Source: Lamellibrachia satsuma
Lineage: Eukaryota; Annelida; Polychaeta; Sabellida; Siboglinidae
DNA: 64,000 nucleotides
Assembly (NCBI GenBank): GCA_033239005.1
Contig: BSQZ01000050.1
Location: 4,586,001 to 4,650,000 of the forward strand
Direction of reading: 5' to 3'
Positions 45,599 to 56,969 of this stretch are shown piece by piece. Within the stretch, counting starts at the first letter, position 1, and each line of letters starts with the position of its first letter. Under the pieces are notes generated by a model, which did no database searches, was not told where the DNA came from, and worked only from the letters and a program-made list of their open reading frames with translations. The translations under genes and the position numbers were made by a program.

Positions 45599-46579
45599 TG
45601 TAAGGTTTGGTCAGCCTAAAATTGTAAGAACAGAGATAGTGGTCATTGCAGACATATTTAATCAATGATTTAACGTTAGCATAAAGAAAACCCAGGTTGA
45701 TACAACTTATGTAAGGCAAGCTATAGTTTCTGGCCAGTTTGCAGCTTTGCTTATTGTTTAGTATACACAGTAGGGAGGGGTAGAGTCGCCCCGACTGTAA
45801 TAATAACTGGACTGTCAAACGGGAGAAATGTTTACCCGATTTAGAATGCAGGCCATAAGAAACTAGTTTAGTTGGCAACTGACCGTCCCCAAGGACACAA
45901 GAAGGTCTCCAGTCCTGGGGAGGTTCAGAAGGTGACCCGATACCTTGCATACGACGGTCATTTCCAGCATGTACGGGGATGACGGTTGTATATGGACATC
46001 GACCAATAACGGCTTTCTCGATTTCCTAAAATGGTTAACCGCGCCTCCACTGAGGCGGGGTCTTTTGAAAGCTCTGGTATAAATAGGCCAGAAATAGACT
46101 CATAAAGCAACGGGTGCGCGCGATCTAAATTACCACGCACCTCGTTCAATTTGGACTCAAAATTATCGGCAAGGATGGGCCACGCCGGCCCATACCTACC
46201 TTACCATTAGAGAACTAAGTTTATTGAAGACTTTTAAAAGTTAAATGGGAGACACAAGAACAATGGTAGAGAGACCAGTCTATGTTGTACGATCTACACT
46301 TCTGCGTTAATAAAATCTTGCGAACCTGGAAGATGCGTTCACGGCTTATTATACCGATCTGATCGTCTGCGGTATTATCAGTAAGCAGCTAGACGATCTG
46401 GCGAGCGAAAAACACTGACTAGTGTCCAGAAACTTGTTAACGAACCATTGACGTTGTGTGCACCGTCAAGACGCTGACGAACCACCACCGAATTACATAA
46501 TGTAAAGTACGTCGTTTCAATGTACCGTATGGCACACCACCTACGATTTTTTTTACTTATAACTTCGTTCAGACGTACA
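45599..46579 (+). mobile_element. Gypsy 5' LTR
   Basis: Begins TGTAAGG and ends TACA, giving about 981 bp. The start is fixed by the match to 53719. The end is inferred from the primer-binding-type sequence TGGCGCTGAGCC at 46581. It contains TATAAATA at 46078 and AATAAA at 46309, the expected promoter and polyadenylation signals. The first about 386 bp match the 3' LTR with one substitution and one 2-bp indel. Confidence 0.75.
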
Positions 46580-46689
46580 TTGGCGCTGAGCCAACGTGAA
46601 ACTGACAGTGATGTCACCGAATATTGACTGACTCCATGATTGACTTTTACTACGTAAAACGTGTATTTGCTACGTGACGATCAAAACAC

Positions 46690-46696
46690 ACACACA

Positions 46697-46732
<36 letters not shown>

Positions 46733-46736
46733 CACA
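46690..46736. repeat. (CA)n/(ACGC)n microsatellite in the Gypsy leader
   Basis: CACACACACG followed by about seven CGCA units, immediately before the gag ATG at 46739. Confidence 0.9.
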
Positions 46737-46738
46737 CG

Positions 46739-47733
46739 ATGGATCCAGCACAATTTCAAAACTATATACGATCGGACTTGCTCAGCAGGAAACGGAACGT
46801 CGTGCTATCCAAACCACCCGTGAACAAATACGTGATTTAATCAGACAAACACAGAGTTGTGATGGTTCCTCTACATCGGCAGTACGTAATTGGATCCGTG
46901 AAGTGGCTTTAGCTTTTAATCAAGTCGGTGCAGCCAGCATCATCGAAATAGCGTCTAAAACTGTCTCTGGTCCGCTCCGATTTGAGTTGGAACGTTTCAT
47001 CGAAAGAACAATAGCGGCAAATCAAATCGGCCGAGCCGCCATTCCATGGCCAGACTTGCGTGATCATTTGGCTAGCAACTTTCTTAACATCGACGAAACC
47101 GCAGCATTACGTGACGAACTTGACAAGGTGCGTCAGAGCGCGTACGAACCCACGCAACAGTTTGTCCGACGCTTCCGAGACATTAGTGACATTTGCTACC
47201 CAAGCGGCTTACGAAATCCCGACCAAGAATCCGTTCTGATCCGTACATTTGCCCGAGGGTTAACATCTGATAGCCTCGCACGACAGCTGATCGAACAGTC
47301 AGCGCCTGCTTCGCTTGACGAAGCGATTACAGCTACAATACGGTTCTGTGAACGTAACGACGCGTATAGCCGCCTGGGACGACACGAATCGCCGATGGAA
47401 ATAGAAGCCGCCAACGTTTCCAACTGCAAGACAACGGAGCACCTGGTTGCGATGGTCGACTCACTGGCTTCCACGGTTCAAAAGCTGGCAACGAAGCTGG
47501 CGAAGATCGAGGCCAGAAACGACCCACGCCCCCCGCCGACAACCACCCGTCGCTACATGCCGACGCCTGGCAGTGAGAACGACAGACGCGTGCCTCATGA
47601 CGCCGCCCGCCGGACGATATCGTGTTTCCATTGTGGGAAACTTGGATATTATGCTCGTGTTTGTCGACTGCGCAACATACATTCTCAGCCGTCCGGAAAC
47701 GGGGTTGCGCCTCAGGTGTCACAAGCGAGGTAA
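46739..47733 (+). pseudogene. Gypsy gag, frameshifted near its start
   Basis: The ATG at 46739 opens MDPAQFQNYIRSD. Near 46775 the coding sense moves to another frame, which then runs to 47733 with a capsid-like region (PWPDLRDHLASNFLN, LRDELDKVRQSAYEPTQQF, VRRFRDISD). The C-terminus is basic, with a zinc knuckle of form C-x2-C-x4-Tyr-x4-C (CFHCGKLGYYARVC). The usual His ligand is Tyr here, one transition away from His. The end overlaps pol by 112 bases, pol lying in the -1 frame. Confidence 0.8.
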
Positions 47734-49847
47734 GCGGTCGACCCACGGTCAGTTTGTTTGTATCTAGCGTCAGACTGACCGTTCTAGTCGACACAGGAGC
47801 CAGCGTGTCACTTTTGAGGCGTAATGTATTCGACCAAATCATTCAGAAAACTCATCGTGTGCATGTCTTGGAAAAGTCTGGTCCATTGCATGGTTTGGGA
47901 GGCATGTCTCTTAAAGTTTATGGTAAAACTCAGATATCAGTCGCTGGTATTCACTCCCCTCTAGAAGTTGTCGTCTGCGACACACTGCCGCATGACATGA
48001 TTTTGGGAGATACTTCCCTGCGAAATGGCAGAAGTATCATTGATTTGGCTAAAAATGAATTAACATGGTATTCTAAGAAATGGCCGTTAAGACAGCATTC
48101 CAAAAGTGGCTACGCAAGCATAGGTCCTATTGCACCAGAAACGGGAAATTCCAAAATTAACCATTTAATACGTCAAAACGCGGACTGTTTCTCAGCACGG
48201 GGTGAGCGAAACGGCGCTTGTAACACAAATGCTTTACGCATCAAAACACATGGCCCACCCATATGCCAGAAAGCGTATCGCATGCCTTTAACCAAACGTG
48301 CAGTTGTTGACCAGATGCTTCGAGAAATGCTACACGATGAGATTATTCGCCCTAGCAATCCTGCATATAGCAGCCCGATTTTACTTGTTCCGAAGAAAGA
48401 TGGTGATTCACGTTTATGTGTTGATTATCGCGAGTTGAATGCTGTCACTGAACAAGACGCATACCCCTTGCCGATAATACAAGACATATTCGATTTAGTT
48501 GGAGGTAGTTCCATCTACTCCACACTCGATTTAAAGTCCTCCTATTGGCAGATGCCTGTAGCGGAGGCCGATATACACAAAACTGCTTTCAGGTGCCACG
48601 CCGGCCATTTTGAATTTACCAAAGTGCCATTCGGCCTCAAATCGGCTCCAATTTTTTTCCAGAAAGAAATGAATACAATCTTGGCTGATTTAATCGGGAA
48701 GTGTGTTTTTGTGTATATCGATGACATTTTAGTGTTCAGCAAAAATGAGACGGATCATATCCGTCATTTACAACTCGTTTTTGACAGACTAAGAAATGCT
48801 GGGCTCAAACTAAAACCAACTAAATGTGCGTTTGGTTTGCCGGAGGTTAAATTGTTAGGTTATGTTCTTAATGCAGACGGTATTAAAACAGACCCAGACA
48901 AAGTAGCAGTAATTGCTAATCTCTTACCGCCGACCACGGTTAAGGAAACACGGTCCTTTTTAGGAATGTGTAATTACTATCGAAATTCCTTACCAAATTA
49001 TGCGACAGTGGCAGAACCTTTAATCGCCCTGACGCGGGGGAATGTCAGATTTACCTGGGATGACCACAAACAAACCGCCTTCGACGAACTAAAACGACTG
49101 TTGACGTCATCACATGTGATGGCAGTGCCCGATTTAAACAGACCGTACAAATTATATACCGATGCTTGCGACTATGCTATCGGTGGGATATTGGTTCAGG
49201 AATCAGTTGACGGCATCGAGAAAGTTATACAGTATGTGAGTCACACGTTGTCACCCACACAACGCAAGTGGGCGACAATAGAGAAAGAAGCATTTGCGGT
49301 CGTTTTTTCAATCCTGAAGTTACGTCCATACTTGTATGGCGCTCAGTTTAACGTCTACACAGATCACAAACCCTTACTAAGTCTGTTCGCAAAAGCTTTT
49401 AACAACACCAAAATACAAAGGTGGAGTGTGTTACTGGCCGAGTATGGAACGACAATTTCTTATCGCACTGGCCGTAATAACATCAGAGCCGATATGTTGT
49501 CACGAATAAGACAAAATGACCACAGTGACATTGCCGTGTTTGATATTGATGACGTGGACGATCGAGACACGATAACAACTGATGACGACATTTCTGATCT
49601 CCTGCCCTTAATCCACGACGGACTAGACCTCCATGCAATCGCTTTAGCACAACACAAAGAGTTCCCCGAGTTATGGTTAGCTGCGGATACCAATGATGAC
49701 TATGAGATTGTTAACGGTGTATTGTACAGTGTGAGACCTCCTTACATACACGCCTCGTCGTATCACCGATTGATTCTGCCAACTGCCTACCGCCAGACAG
49801 TTATAGACCGGGCCCACAAAGAATGTGGCCACCAGGGTCATTGGAAG
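47622..49847 (+). pseudogene. Gypsy pol, part 1: protease, RT, RNase H, start of integrase
   Basis: The frame is open from inside the gag overlap to the CR1 insertion. Domains by residue from 47622: aspartic protease with VLVDTGAS near 57; RT fingers with SPILLVPKKDGDSRLCVDYR near 250-270, LDLKSSYWQM near 305, FTKVPFGLKSAP, and the catalytic VYIDDIL near 364-370; RNase H with LYTDACDYAIGG near 512, VIQYVSHTLSP and NVYTDHKPL; then the integrase His pair (HKECGHQGHW). The remaining codons to 49865 are CR1 sequence. A GGGAAAC heptamer at 47635 is in the wrong phase to explain a -1 shift from gag. Confidence 0.9.
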
Positions 49848-51060
49848 AAATCACTAAGTGGATAGACGAGGGATCGCCAGTAGATATTATTTACTTAGAT
49901 TTTCAGAAAGCTTTTGACAAAGTGCCACATCAAAGATTGCTACTTAAATTAAAAGCCCATGGTATCGGGGATAGCATAACTGACTGGATAGAACAATGGC
50001 TGACTGACAGAAGACAACGAGTTGTAGTAGATGGCGAAGTTTCAAATTGGAAATCGGTTTTGAGTGGGGTACCTCAAGGATCAGTATTAGGACCTAAATT
50101 ATTCTTAATTTATATCAATGACTTGGACGAGAGTATAACAAGTAACGTACTGAAATTTGCGGACGACACAAAACTGTTTAGAAAGGTTAATACTGATGGT
50201 GATAAACAACATTTACAAAACGATCTAGACAGATTAGTGAAATGGTCTGAGAAATGAGAGATGTTGTTCAGTTTTGGGAAATATAAATACTTACATACAG
50301 GACATGGGAACTTGGATGTAAATTATAAAATGAGAGCTACTGTTCTGGGTACTATTATAAAAGAAAAGGACTTAGGAGTTACAATAAGCGCTGATATGAA
50401 AGTTTCAGAGCAGTGTGGTATTGCAGCTTCAAAGGGTAATAAAATTCTTGGATTGATTAGAAGAAACATAACATACAAGGGAAAAAAGTTAATTATACCT
50501 CTTTATAAAGCAATAGTTAGACCTCATTTAGAATACTGTATACAAGCATGGAGACCATATCGTAAGAAGGATATAGATACGCTTGAACGCATACAAAGGA
50601 GAGCAACTAAAATGATTCCAGAACTTAGAGACCTTAGTTATGAAGAACGCCTGAAAGAATGTGGTTTAACAACTCTAGAGACAAGGAGGTTAAGAGGAGA
50701 TCAGATTGAAGTTTTTAAGATATTGAATGGGTATGAAAATATTGATAGAAATATGTTTTTCTCACTCAAGAAGGATAGCAGAACTAGAGGACATGAGGTA
50801 AAATTAGTAAAGGATCAATGTAGATTGGACATCAGGAAGCACTCGTTCTCACAGAGGACAATAAATGAATGGAACAAACTGTCTACAGATTGTGTAACTG
50901 CTAGCAGCGTGAATATGTTTAAAAACAAGGTTGACACATATATCAGGAGGGCGGGTTATAAGTAGGTGAACATTGTTGGACTCTCGATAAGCCAATGGCT
51001 TCCTTGTCCACTTGCCATCTGGGCCTTTGGCTTGGATGGCAAATCTTGTTAAATCTTGTT
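49848..51060 (+). mobile_element. CR1 LINE, element 2, nested in Gypsy integrase
   Basis: A 5'-truncated copy starting within RT (EEITKWIDEGSPVDIIYLD at 49848) and running to the full 3' end: palm QKAFDKVPH, SGVPQGSVLGP, KFADDTKLF, then from 50261 the remainder through GLTTLETRRLRGDQ and FSQRTINEWNKL to a stop near 50965. A TGA at 50255 interrupts where relatives have Trp. The 3' UTR has the TTGCCATC/GATGGCAA stem and ends in two AAATCTTGTT units. Gypsy sequence is AAG on both sides, so any target duplication is 3 bp at most, or microhomology. Confidence 0.9.
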
Positions 51061-52500
51061 AAGACTGTACGACGTCTTACGGAAGCATATGTATGGCCAG
51101 GAATGCGTAAACACGTTCAACAACGGTTACGTCAATGTGCCCTATGCTTGACACACAATCGCCATCCTCAGCGTCACCCCATAGGACAAATGCCTTTTGG
51201 TTCATACCCCATGGAGTTCGTCGCCGCCGACCTCATTGGCCCGTTTACCGAGTCTCATAATGGCAACAAATACATTCTCACTATAATCGATTTCTGTACC
51301 GTTTGGGCCGAGGCCATGCCGATTCCCACAAAATCTAACCAAGCAGTTTGGGACGCGTTTTCAAACGGGTTTATCTGCCGTCATGGCGTTTGCCGTGTTC
51401 TTTTGACAGACCATGGAGCTGAGTTTACAGCTTTAGCTTTCGAACGCTACCTAAGCCAGATAGGTATTGAACATCGCATGTCCACTCCGGCACATCCTCA
51501 ATCTAATGGTAAAATCGAAAGATTCAACAGGACTCTAAAACAGATGATCCAGAAGGCTGTAAACAATCAACCCTCCCGATGGGAAGAGGTGTTAAATGAT
51601 GTTCTATTGGCATATCGTGCGTCCGTTTCGACGACTACTTGTTACACGCCGCATTTTTTAATGACAGGCAGACATTTACGAATGCCTATGCAGCAAGCAT
51701 TACGCGCTTCCAATGAAAACGAATTTGGGAATCGGTTGGACACGCTAGCTACAGCGTTAAAGATAGCTCGTTCTATGACAGAAGACAGTCGTAAACATAA
51801 CAGAGACAGATTAGCTCAGAAAGCTAAGGCACACGATATTTCGCCCGGAGATTCATTAATGATTAAATCCGAAGAACGTTTAACATTAACTGCCAGGTGG
51901 AATCCTAGGTGGACCGTCACACGAGTCCGAGGCCCTGTTATTTATGTCCACAATCAGCAGACGGGAAAGTCAAAAGTTCTCAATGCTGAGAAAGTCAGAA
52001 TAGTAGACCCGAATCAAAACTGGGACACATGCAATCCTCGACCCGTACGTAAACAAGCCCGGCCGGCCCAACCACGCCATACGAGGTCAGACACACCCCA
52101 TGACGCTGATCCCGTTGATTCCAACGGGTCGTCTAATTACCATCTGGGACAAAGTGGCCACACTACACAACGCGGTACAGCACCAGGCATCCCCCATCTG
52201 GATGACCCAGATAGTCGCGACCAGCCGTCTCGTTATCGTCTGGGCCACAACGAGGACAGGAGCCATCCTCTGAGACAATCACGTGTGACAACACACAAAA
52301 CGCCACGTAAACATGGGACCCGCATGCTAAGGAAGTTGTCCCGACGCGGACAGCTGGCTGCAGACCAGTCTGATGATGGACTCGAGGCGGACCTTGAAAT
52401 TAAACACCTCAGAAAACGGAAGAGCGAGGCGCCCACAGAGTTCTTGCAGAAACGCGCTAGGCAAGAATGCATTGCTTTAGTCATGGCCTTTACACAATAA
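51061..52500 (+). pseudogene. Gypsy pol, part 2: integrase
   Basis: This part resumes exactly where part 1 stops: the zinc-binding region continues (TVRRLTEAYVWPGM, RLRQCALC completing His-His-Cys-Cys). The catalytic core follows with VAADLIGPF (first Asp), LLTDHGAEF (second Asp) and HPQSNGKIERFNRTL (Glu). The C-terminal domain has LTARWNPRWTVTRVRGPVIY, then a long hydrophilic tail rich in His, Arg and Asp. It ends at TAA 52498-52500. The frame upstream of 51061 is CR1 tail, so the methionine at 50995 is not a genuine start. Confidence 0.9.
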
Positions 52501-53710
52501 TCACACACACGTACATAATATTCAGAAACAAACCTTATACTGCTCCACTGGTTGAACACACATAAGTTTGCCCTAAAATCAGACATGAGTAGAAAAACAA
52601 ATACTTATACTAATGACTGAACCGATTAGGGCGCATACCTGTCATTCAGTAACAAGACACCGACACACGCGTCAACCTACCCTGTGACACTATACCACTA
52701 CCCCGATGCTCCGACTGAACGTTCGCGACGTAACACGCAGACTTACGCGGGTGAATCGTGACGGTCTTTATTGTACTCGGTGGATCGGACACAAAGCGAT
52801 TTGTAGCAAATTGACAAGCTATGGGCGAAGTAAAAAACATAAAATTAGATAAATTGTCCGATGATTTAGTGGGTAACACCATTTTATGGGGTAGCTACCC
52901 AGGCCATGTATCCTGGACTGTTGCAATAATTTTTATATTATGTCTCGTTGCCGTGGTTGTCTACGTGGTAATACTGTTGTACAAGAAACAGAAAATTACG
53001 GCGCCTACCTTGTGTATGAAACGGTCAATTCGTTCATAAATTAGCGTGGACAGTCCCGCTACAGTTTCGCATGTGACACAAACAGGCGACGCCACTGCAA
53101 CCGTCATTCTACCTGACGCGTGGCGATCAGCCCCAGTTGATGAGAAATGAACAGGTTGAGCACGTGCTCAAATTCGCTAATTGTAAGCATTTATTTTTCT
53201 TAAAAGATGAAGTGCTGTGCTTTGGCACACTCGTTGCGCATTTTTCTCTCAAAAATAGGTGGCCACAGTAGTGATTATATACCTTTTTCTTATGTAGTTT
53301 GTTCAGCATCCTTTTTACGGTTGCTAAGTTTGGCTAGGTCGCATAACAGACCTATTCATGTTTTATCTTTACGCCCAGGCCAACGCCTGATGGAACAGCA
53401 TCTTTACGATGACTGAGTGAAGCGTACGTTATCTGTATTATGTAGAGAGTTGGAATTGCATTTAAATACACTTTTGATTGTTGTAAGTACCGATGGTTTC
53501 TTCGGTACCGACTATATCCACGGATAGTTTAGAAATTGCGGACACAATTGCACAACTGATAGGATGCAAAGGTCACTCTACCACGATACGGTAGACCAAA
53601 TCGAAATGACCAGTGTTCAACTGTATTGACAGCTGACCCTCCCTTATCAGTATTTCGTGTTTATGTTAAAAACAAACTATCCGGACGTTTGTTTTTAACA
53701 AAAATGGGTT
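52501..53710 (+). other. Gypsy 3' region between pol and the 3' LTR
   Basis: 1.2 kb that is longer than most envelope-less Gypsy elements need. Apart from the small membrane ORF (52821-53039) and an unassigned 69-codon frame (53207-53416) I see no coding family. Confidence 0.5.
52821..53039 (+). CDS. small single-pass membrane protein ORF in the Gypsy 3' region
   Basis: A 72-codon frame: a hydrophilic 30-residue start, a strong hydrophobic segment (about residues 32-54, with TVAIIFILCLVAVVVYVVIL), then basic KKQK and a short tail. The layout recalls the membrane anchor and cytoplasmic tail of an envelope glycoprotein, but no surface or fusion domain is present. It could be the remnant of an env-like third ORF or a small element-specific protein. 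No family recognised. Confidence 0.35.
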   Translation: MGEVKNIKLDKLSDDLVGNTILWGSYPGHVSWTVAIIFILCLVAVVVYVVILLYKKQKITAPTLCMKRSIRS

Positions 53711-53718
53711 AGGAGGAA

Positions 53719-54105
53719 TGTAAGGTTTGGTCAGCCTAAAATTGTAAGAACAGAGATAGTGGTCATTGCAGACATATTTAATCAATGATTTAACGTTAGC
53801 ATAAAGAAAACCCAGGTTGATACAACTTATGTAAGGCAAGCTAGTTTCTGGCCAGTTTGCAGCTTTGCTTATTGTTTAGTATACACAGTAGGGAGGGGTA
53901 GAGTCGCCCCGACTGTAATAATAACTGGACTGTCAAACGGGAGAAATGTTTACCCGATTTAGAATGCAGGCCATAAGAAACTAGTTTAGTTGGCAACTGA
54001 CCGTCCCCAAGGACACAAGAAGGTCTCCAGTCCTGGGGAGGTTCAGAAGGTGACCCGATACCTTGCATACGACGGTAATTTCCAGCATGTACGGGGATGA
54101 CGGTT
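53719..54105 (+). mobile_element. Gypsy 3' LTR, truncated
   Basis: Matches 45599-45986 nearly perfectly, then the similarity stops after GATGACGGTTG. The TATA, polyadenylation and R-U5 parts found in the 5' LTR are missing. Confidence 0.85.
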
Positions 54106-55110
54106 GACATGGTCCCAGCAGTTGTGTTATAAGTGTGGGCAGTTGGGTTGTTCACACTAGAGTGAGCAGTGTGCATTAGTGTTATACTCTCGAAGACATC
54201 TGGAGGCTTCTGCATGGGGACTGTTGTGGGACAGCGAATACGGTTATTTCCTACTGCTACTGTACGAATCGACAGAAGACAGGATCTAAAAAAAAAATTG
54301 TCAAAGGTAAACATCCTCAATTGTACAAACATAGTTTAGTTGACTGTCAGCATGAACATGCATTAGTGCATGGATAGATTGTGCATGTAATAAGATATGA
54401 GGTAACTGTAGCCAGGATCAGGTTGGTTCCCTCTTTCACGCACACACGCGCGCACTCACGCACGCACGCACGCACGCGTGCCCACACGCACACAGACACA
54501 CACACACACACAGGCTAGTCATGCAATGCCTTGAGCAATACACATGTGAAATAGACAACATTGTTGACTGTTGAGTTTATGCTATTAGGTCTTTGTACAT
54601 GCAGAGTGCTATTTTTACATTAATACCTACATGTATGCTAGGGAATTTATGATGATTTCAATAGGCGAAAGGATGTTTGGCAATTTTTTCGCCACAAGGC
54701 GCGTGTGCGTAGTAATTTATGCAGAAATTTGTAAACATTGACGGGTATGGCACGTTCATGCATTTTAAGAGTTAGAAATATGTGATTTTGTCTAAGCTCG
54801 ACCAGCATGTCAATGAGATAATGACAACGGCAGGTAAGAAGTTTCAGAATTTTTGATGGTCTCGTTTTCTTATAATCGTGCAATATGGTCACCAATGGGA
54901 AACGTAACAGTAGGCTTAACCCTGACGGCTCGAGTGTTAGACCCTTGAGTCGCGAGTTCGAGTCACTGATCTATATATAATTGAATGGCGCAAAGTGAAC
55001 GTTCCTATTTAATTATTAATATTTTAAAGTCGACATAGGCATAGCGGCTAGCCAGGCTATATCGGGTTATTGGGAATATCGGCTATAATATAATCTATAT
55101 GCAAGCTTAC
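54105..55110. other. no gene seen; ACGC/CA microsatellite and tRNA-like motif
   Basis: 54440-54512 is ACGC- and CA-rich. At 54926-54965 there are an A-box-like GGCTCGAGTGTTAG and a B-box-like GAGTTCGAGTCA separated by about 15 bases, perhaps a tRNA-derived SINE remnant. Nothing else recognised. Confidence 0.35.
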
Positions 55111-55179
55111 CAATTCCTCAACTTCAAAGCTTGAAAATCTAAGTAGATAATATCTACTGGCGATCCCACGTCTATCCAC

Positions 55180-56946
55180 TTAGTGATTTCTTCCAAAAAA
55201 ACATAACATATTTGTTAAGCATGACCTCGCTTTAAGGAATCCATGTTGAGATGAATTTAATAATTTATGCTTAACGAGGAGGTCCACCATACGGTCTTTA
55301 ATTAACCTTTCTAATAATTTACAAATCACTGACGTTAAACTCACTGGTCTGTAATTCTCTGACTTATTTCTCGAACCCTTTTTAAATAATGGTATGACGT
55401 TTGCTTCTTTCCATTCAAACGGAACAACTCCCTCTTTTAATGACAAGTTGAATACTCTTGCAAGTGGTATACTGATTTGATCTACTGTTTCCATTAGTAA
55501 TTTTGGAGGAATCCCATCCACTCCCGGTGATTTGTTATCCTTCATTGCCTTTATTTTCTTAGCTACCAATTCTGGAGTTACAAATAACAGTCCTAAATAT
55601 TCAGATTTAGCCCCCTGAAATTTAGCATCAGCAACTGGTAGTGAACTAATATCTTCTTTGGTAAACACTGAACTGAAGTAACCATTTAGGTCTTCCGCCA
55701 TTAAAAACCCCTGTGATATTATATTTCCAGCACTGTCTTCTAGAGGTCCAACCTTGTCTTGTACGTTTTGTTTACTCCTGACATATGCATAAAAACTCTT
55801 GCTGTCATTTTTTATATTACATGCCAGTTTTTGCTCATAGCTTCTTTTAGATTGTCTGATTCCAGTTGTAGCTGCATTAAGTGCCTCTTTGTATTTTGCA
55901 TAGTCTTCTTCCTTTCTGGTACGCCTATAAACCCTCCACATAGTTTGTTTCAGCATTATTTTTCTAATAGCCTCTTTTGACAAGTGTTTCTTTCTACACC
56001 GTTTTCCTTGTTTTCGGAAGGGAACAAATTTATCGATGATACTCTCAATTTCATATTTTAGAATATTCCAACATTCAATTGCGGTCTTATTCATCAGCAT
56101 GTTATTCCAATCTAGCTGTGCTAAATATTTTCTCATATCTTTGTAGTTACCTTTGTGGAAGTTTCTCTTGTACGTTTTCTTATTTTTACTTCCTGATTTT
56201 ACATTGATGTCAAAATGTATTTGATTATGGTCACTATTACCCAATGGTTCAAATATTTTTACATTGTCCACTAATTCTTTTTGTGATGACAAAACTATAT
56301 CTAATAAATTTCCTCCCCTGGTTGGTTCTAGTACGTGCTGAGTAAGAAAGCTATCCTGGATTAAACATAGAAATTGTTGATCCTCAATCCCTGTGCTCTC
56401 TAGAGAATTCCATTGTATGTGTCCATGGTTAAAATCTCCCATTATGATACATTCCCCTTTACTAACTTCCTTTATAGCGTTTTTTATTTTTGTGTTGTCC
56501 TCTTCGTATATGTTTGGACTTCGGTAAACTAATCCAATAGTTAATTTTGAATTTCCTGAAACAATTTTGCACCAAACAGCTTCATCGCAATCTGCTTCCC
56601 TTTCTAGTTTTATTTCATAAGCCTGAATAGATTTTTTAACATATAAAATAACTCCCCCGCCCCTTCTTCCTATTCGATCTTTCCTAAATATTACGTATCC
56701 TGTCAGTCCTAATTCAGTATCTGTTATATCTATGTTGGCCCATGATTCAGTTATACCAATTATGTGAGGGTCAGTATCTTCTACCATAATGTTTAATTCG
56801 TTTTTCTTATTTACTATGTTCCTTGCATTTAAACATACGCATCTATAACCTTTTTCAGAGATGTTTCTCGGATGATTTGATATTGATTTATCTGTGCTAG
56901 TGGCCTCTTGTTCTGCTTGAGACACCTCTAGGTAACCCCCCTGCAC
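55180..56946 (-). pseudogene. CR1 ORF2: endonuclease and RT fingers
   Basis: A 588-codon frame with the endonuclease motifs CLNARNIVNK, GITESWAN, GLVYRSPN, IMGDFNHGHIQW and GNSDHNQIHFD, a linker rich in Lys, and RT fingers KAMKDNKSPGVDGIPPKLL, EANVIPLFKKGSRN, NYRPVSLTSVICKLL and QHGFLKARSC. A frame change near 55190 ends the frame just before the EEITKWIDVG segment, which continues to 55122. It supplies the blocks missing from element 1. Confidence 0.85.
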
Positions 56947-56969
56947 TTCTAGTTTAAAGAATGTTTACT

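Larger units (their letters stand above)
45599..54105 (+). mobile_element. Gypsy (Metaviridae-type) LTR retrotransposon with nested CR1
   Basis: Order: 5' LTR, primer-binding site (46581), gag, pol (protease, RT, RNase H, integrase), a 1.2-kb 3' region, polypurine AGGAGGAA (53711-53718), and a truncated 3' LTR. LTR similarity over the shared 386 bp is about 99%, so the insertion is young. It is inactivated by a gag frameshift near 46775, a CR1 insertion at about 49847-51061 that splits integrase, and loss of the 3' LTR end. Without the 3' LTR end a target-site duplication cannot be tested. Confidence 0.85.
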
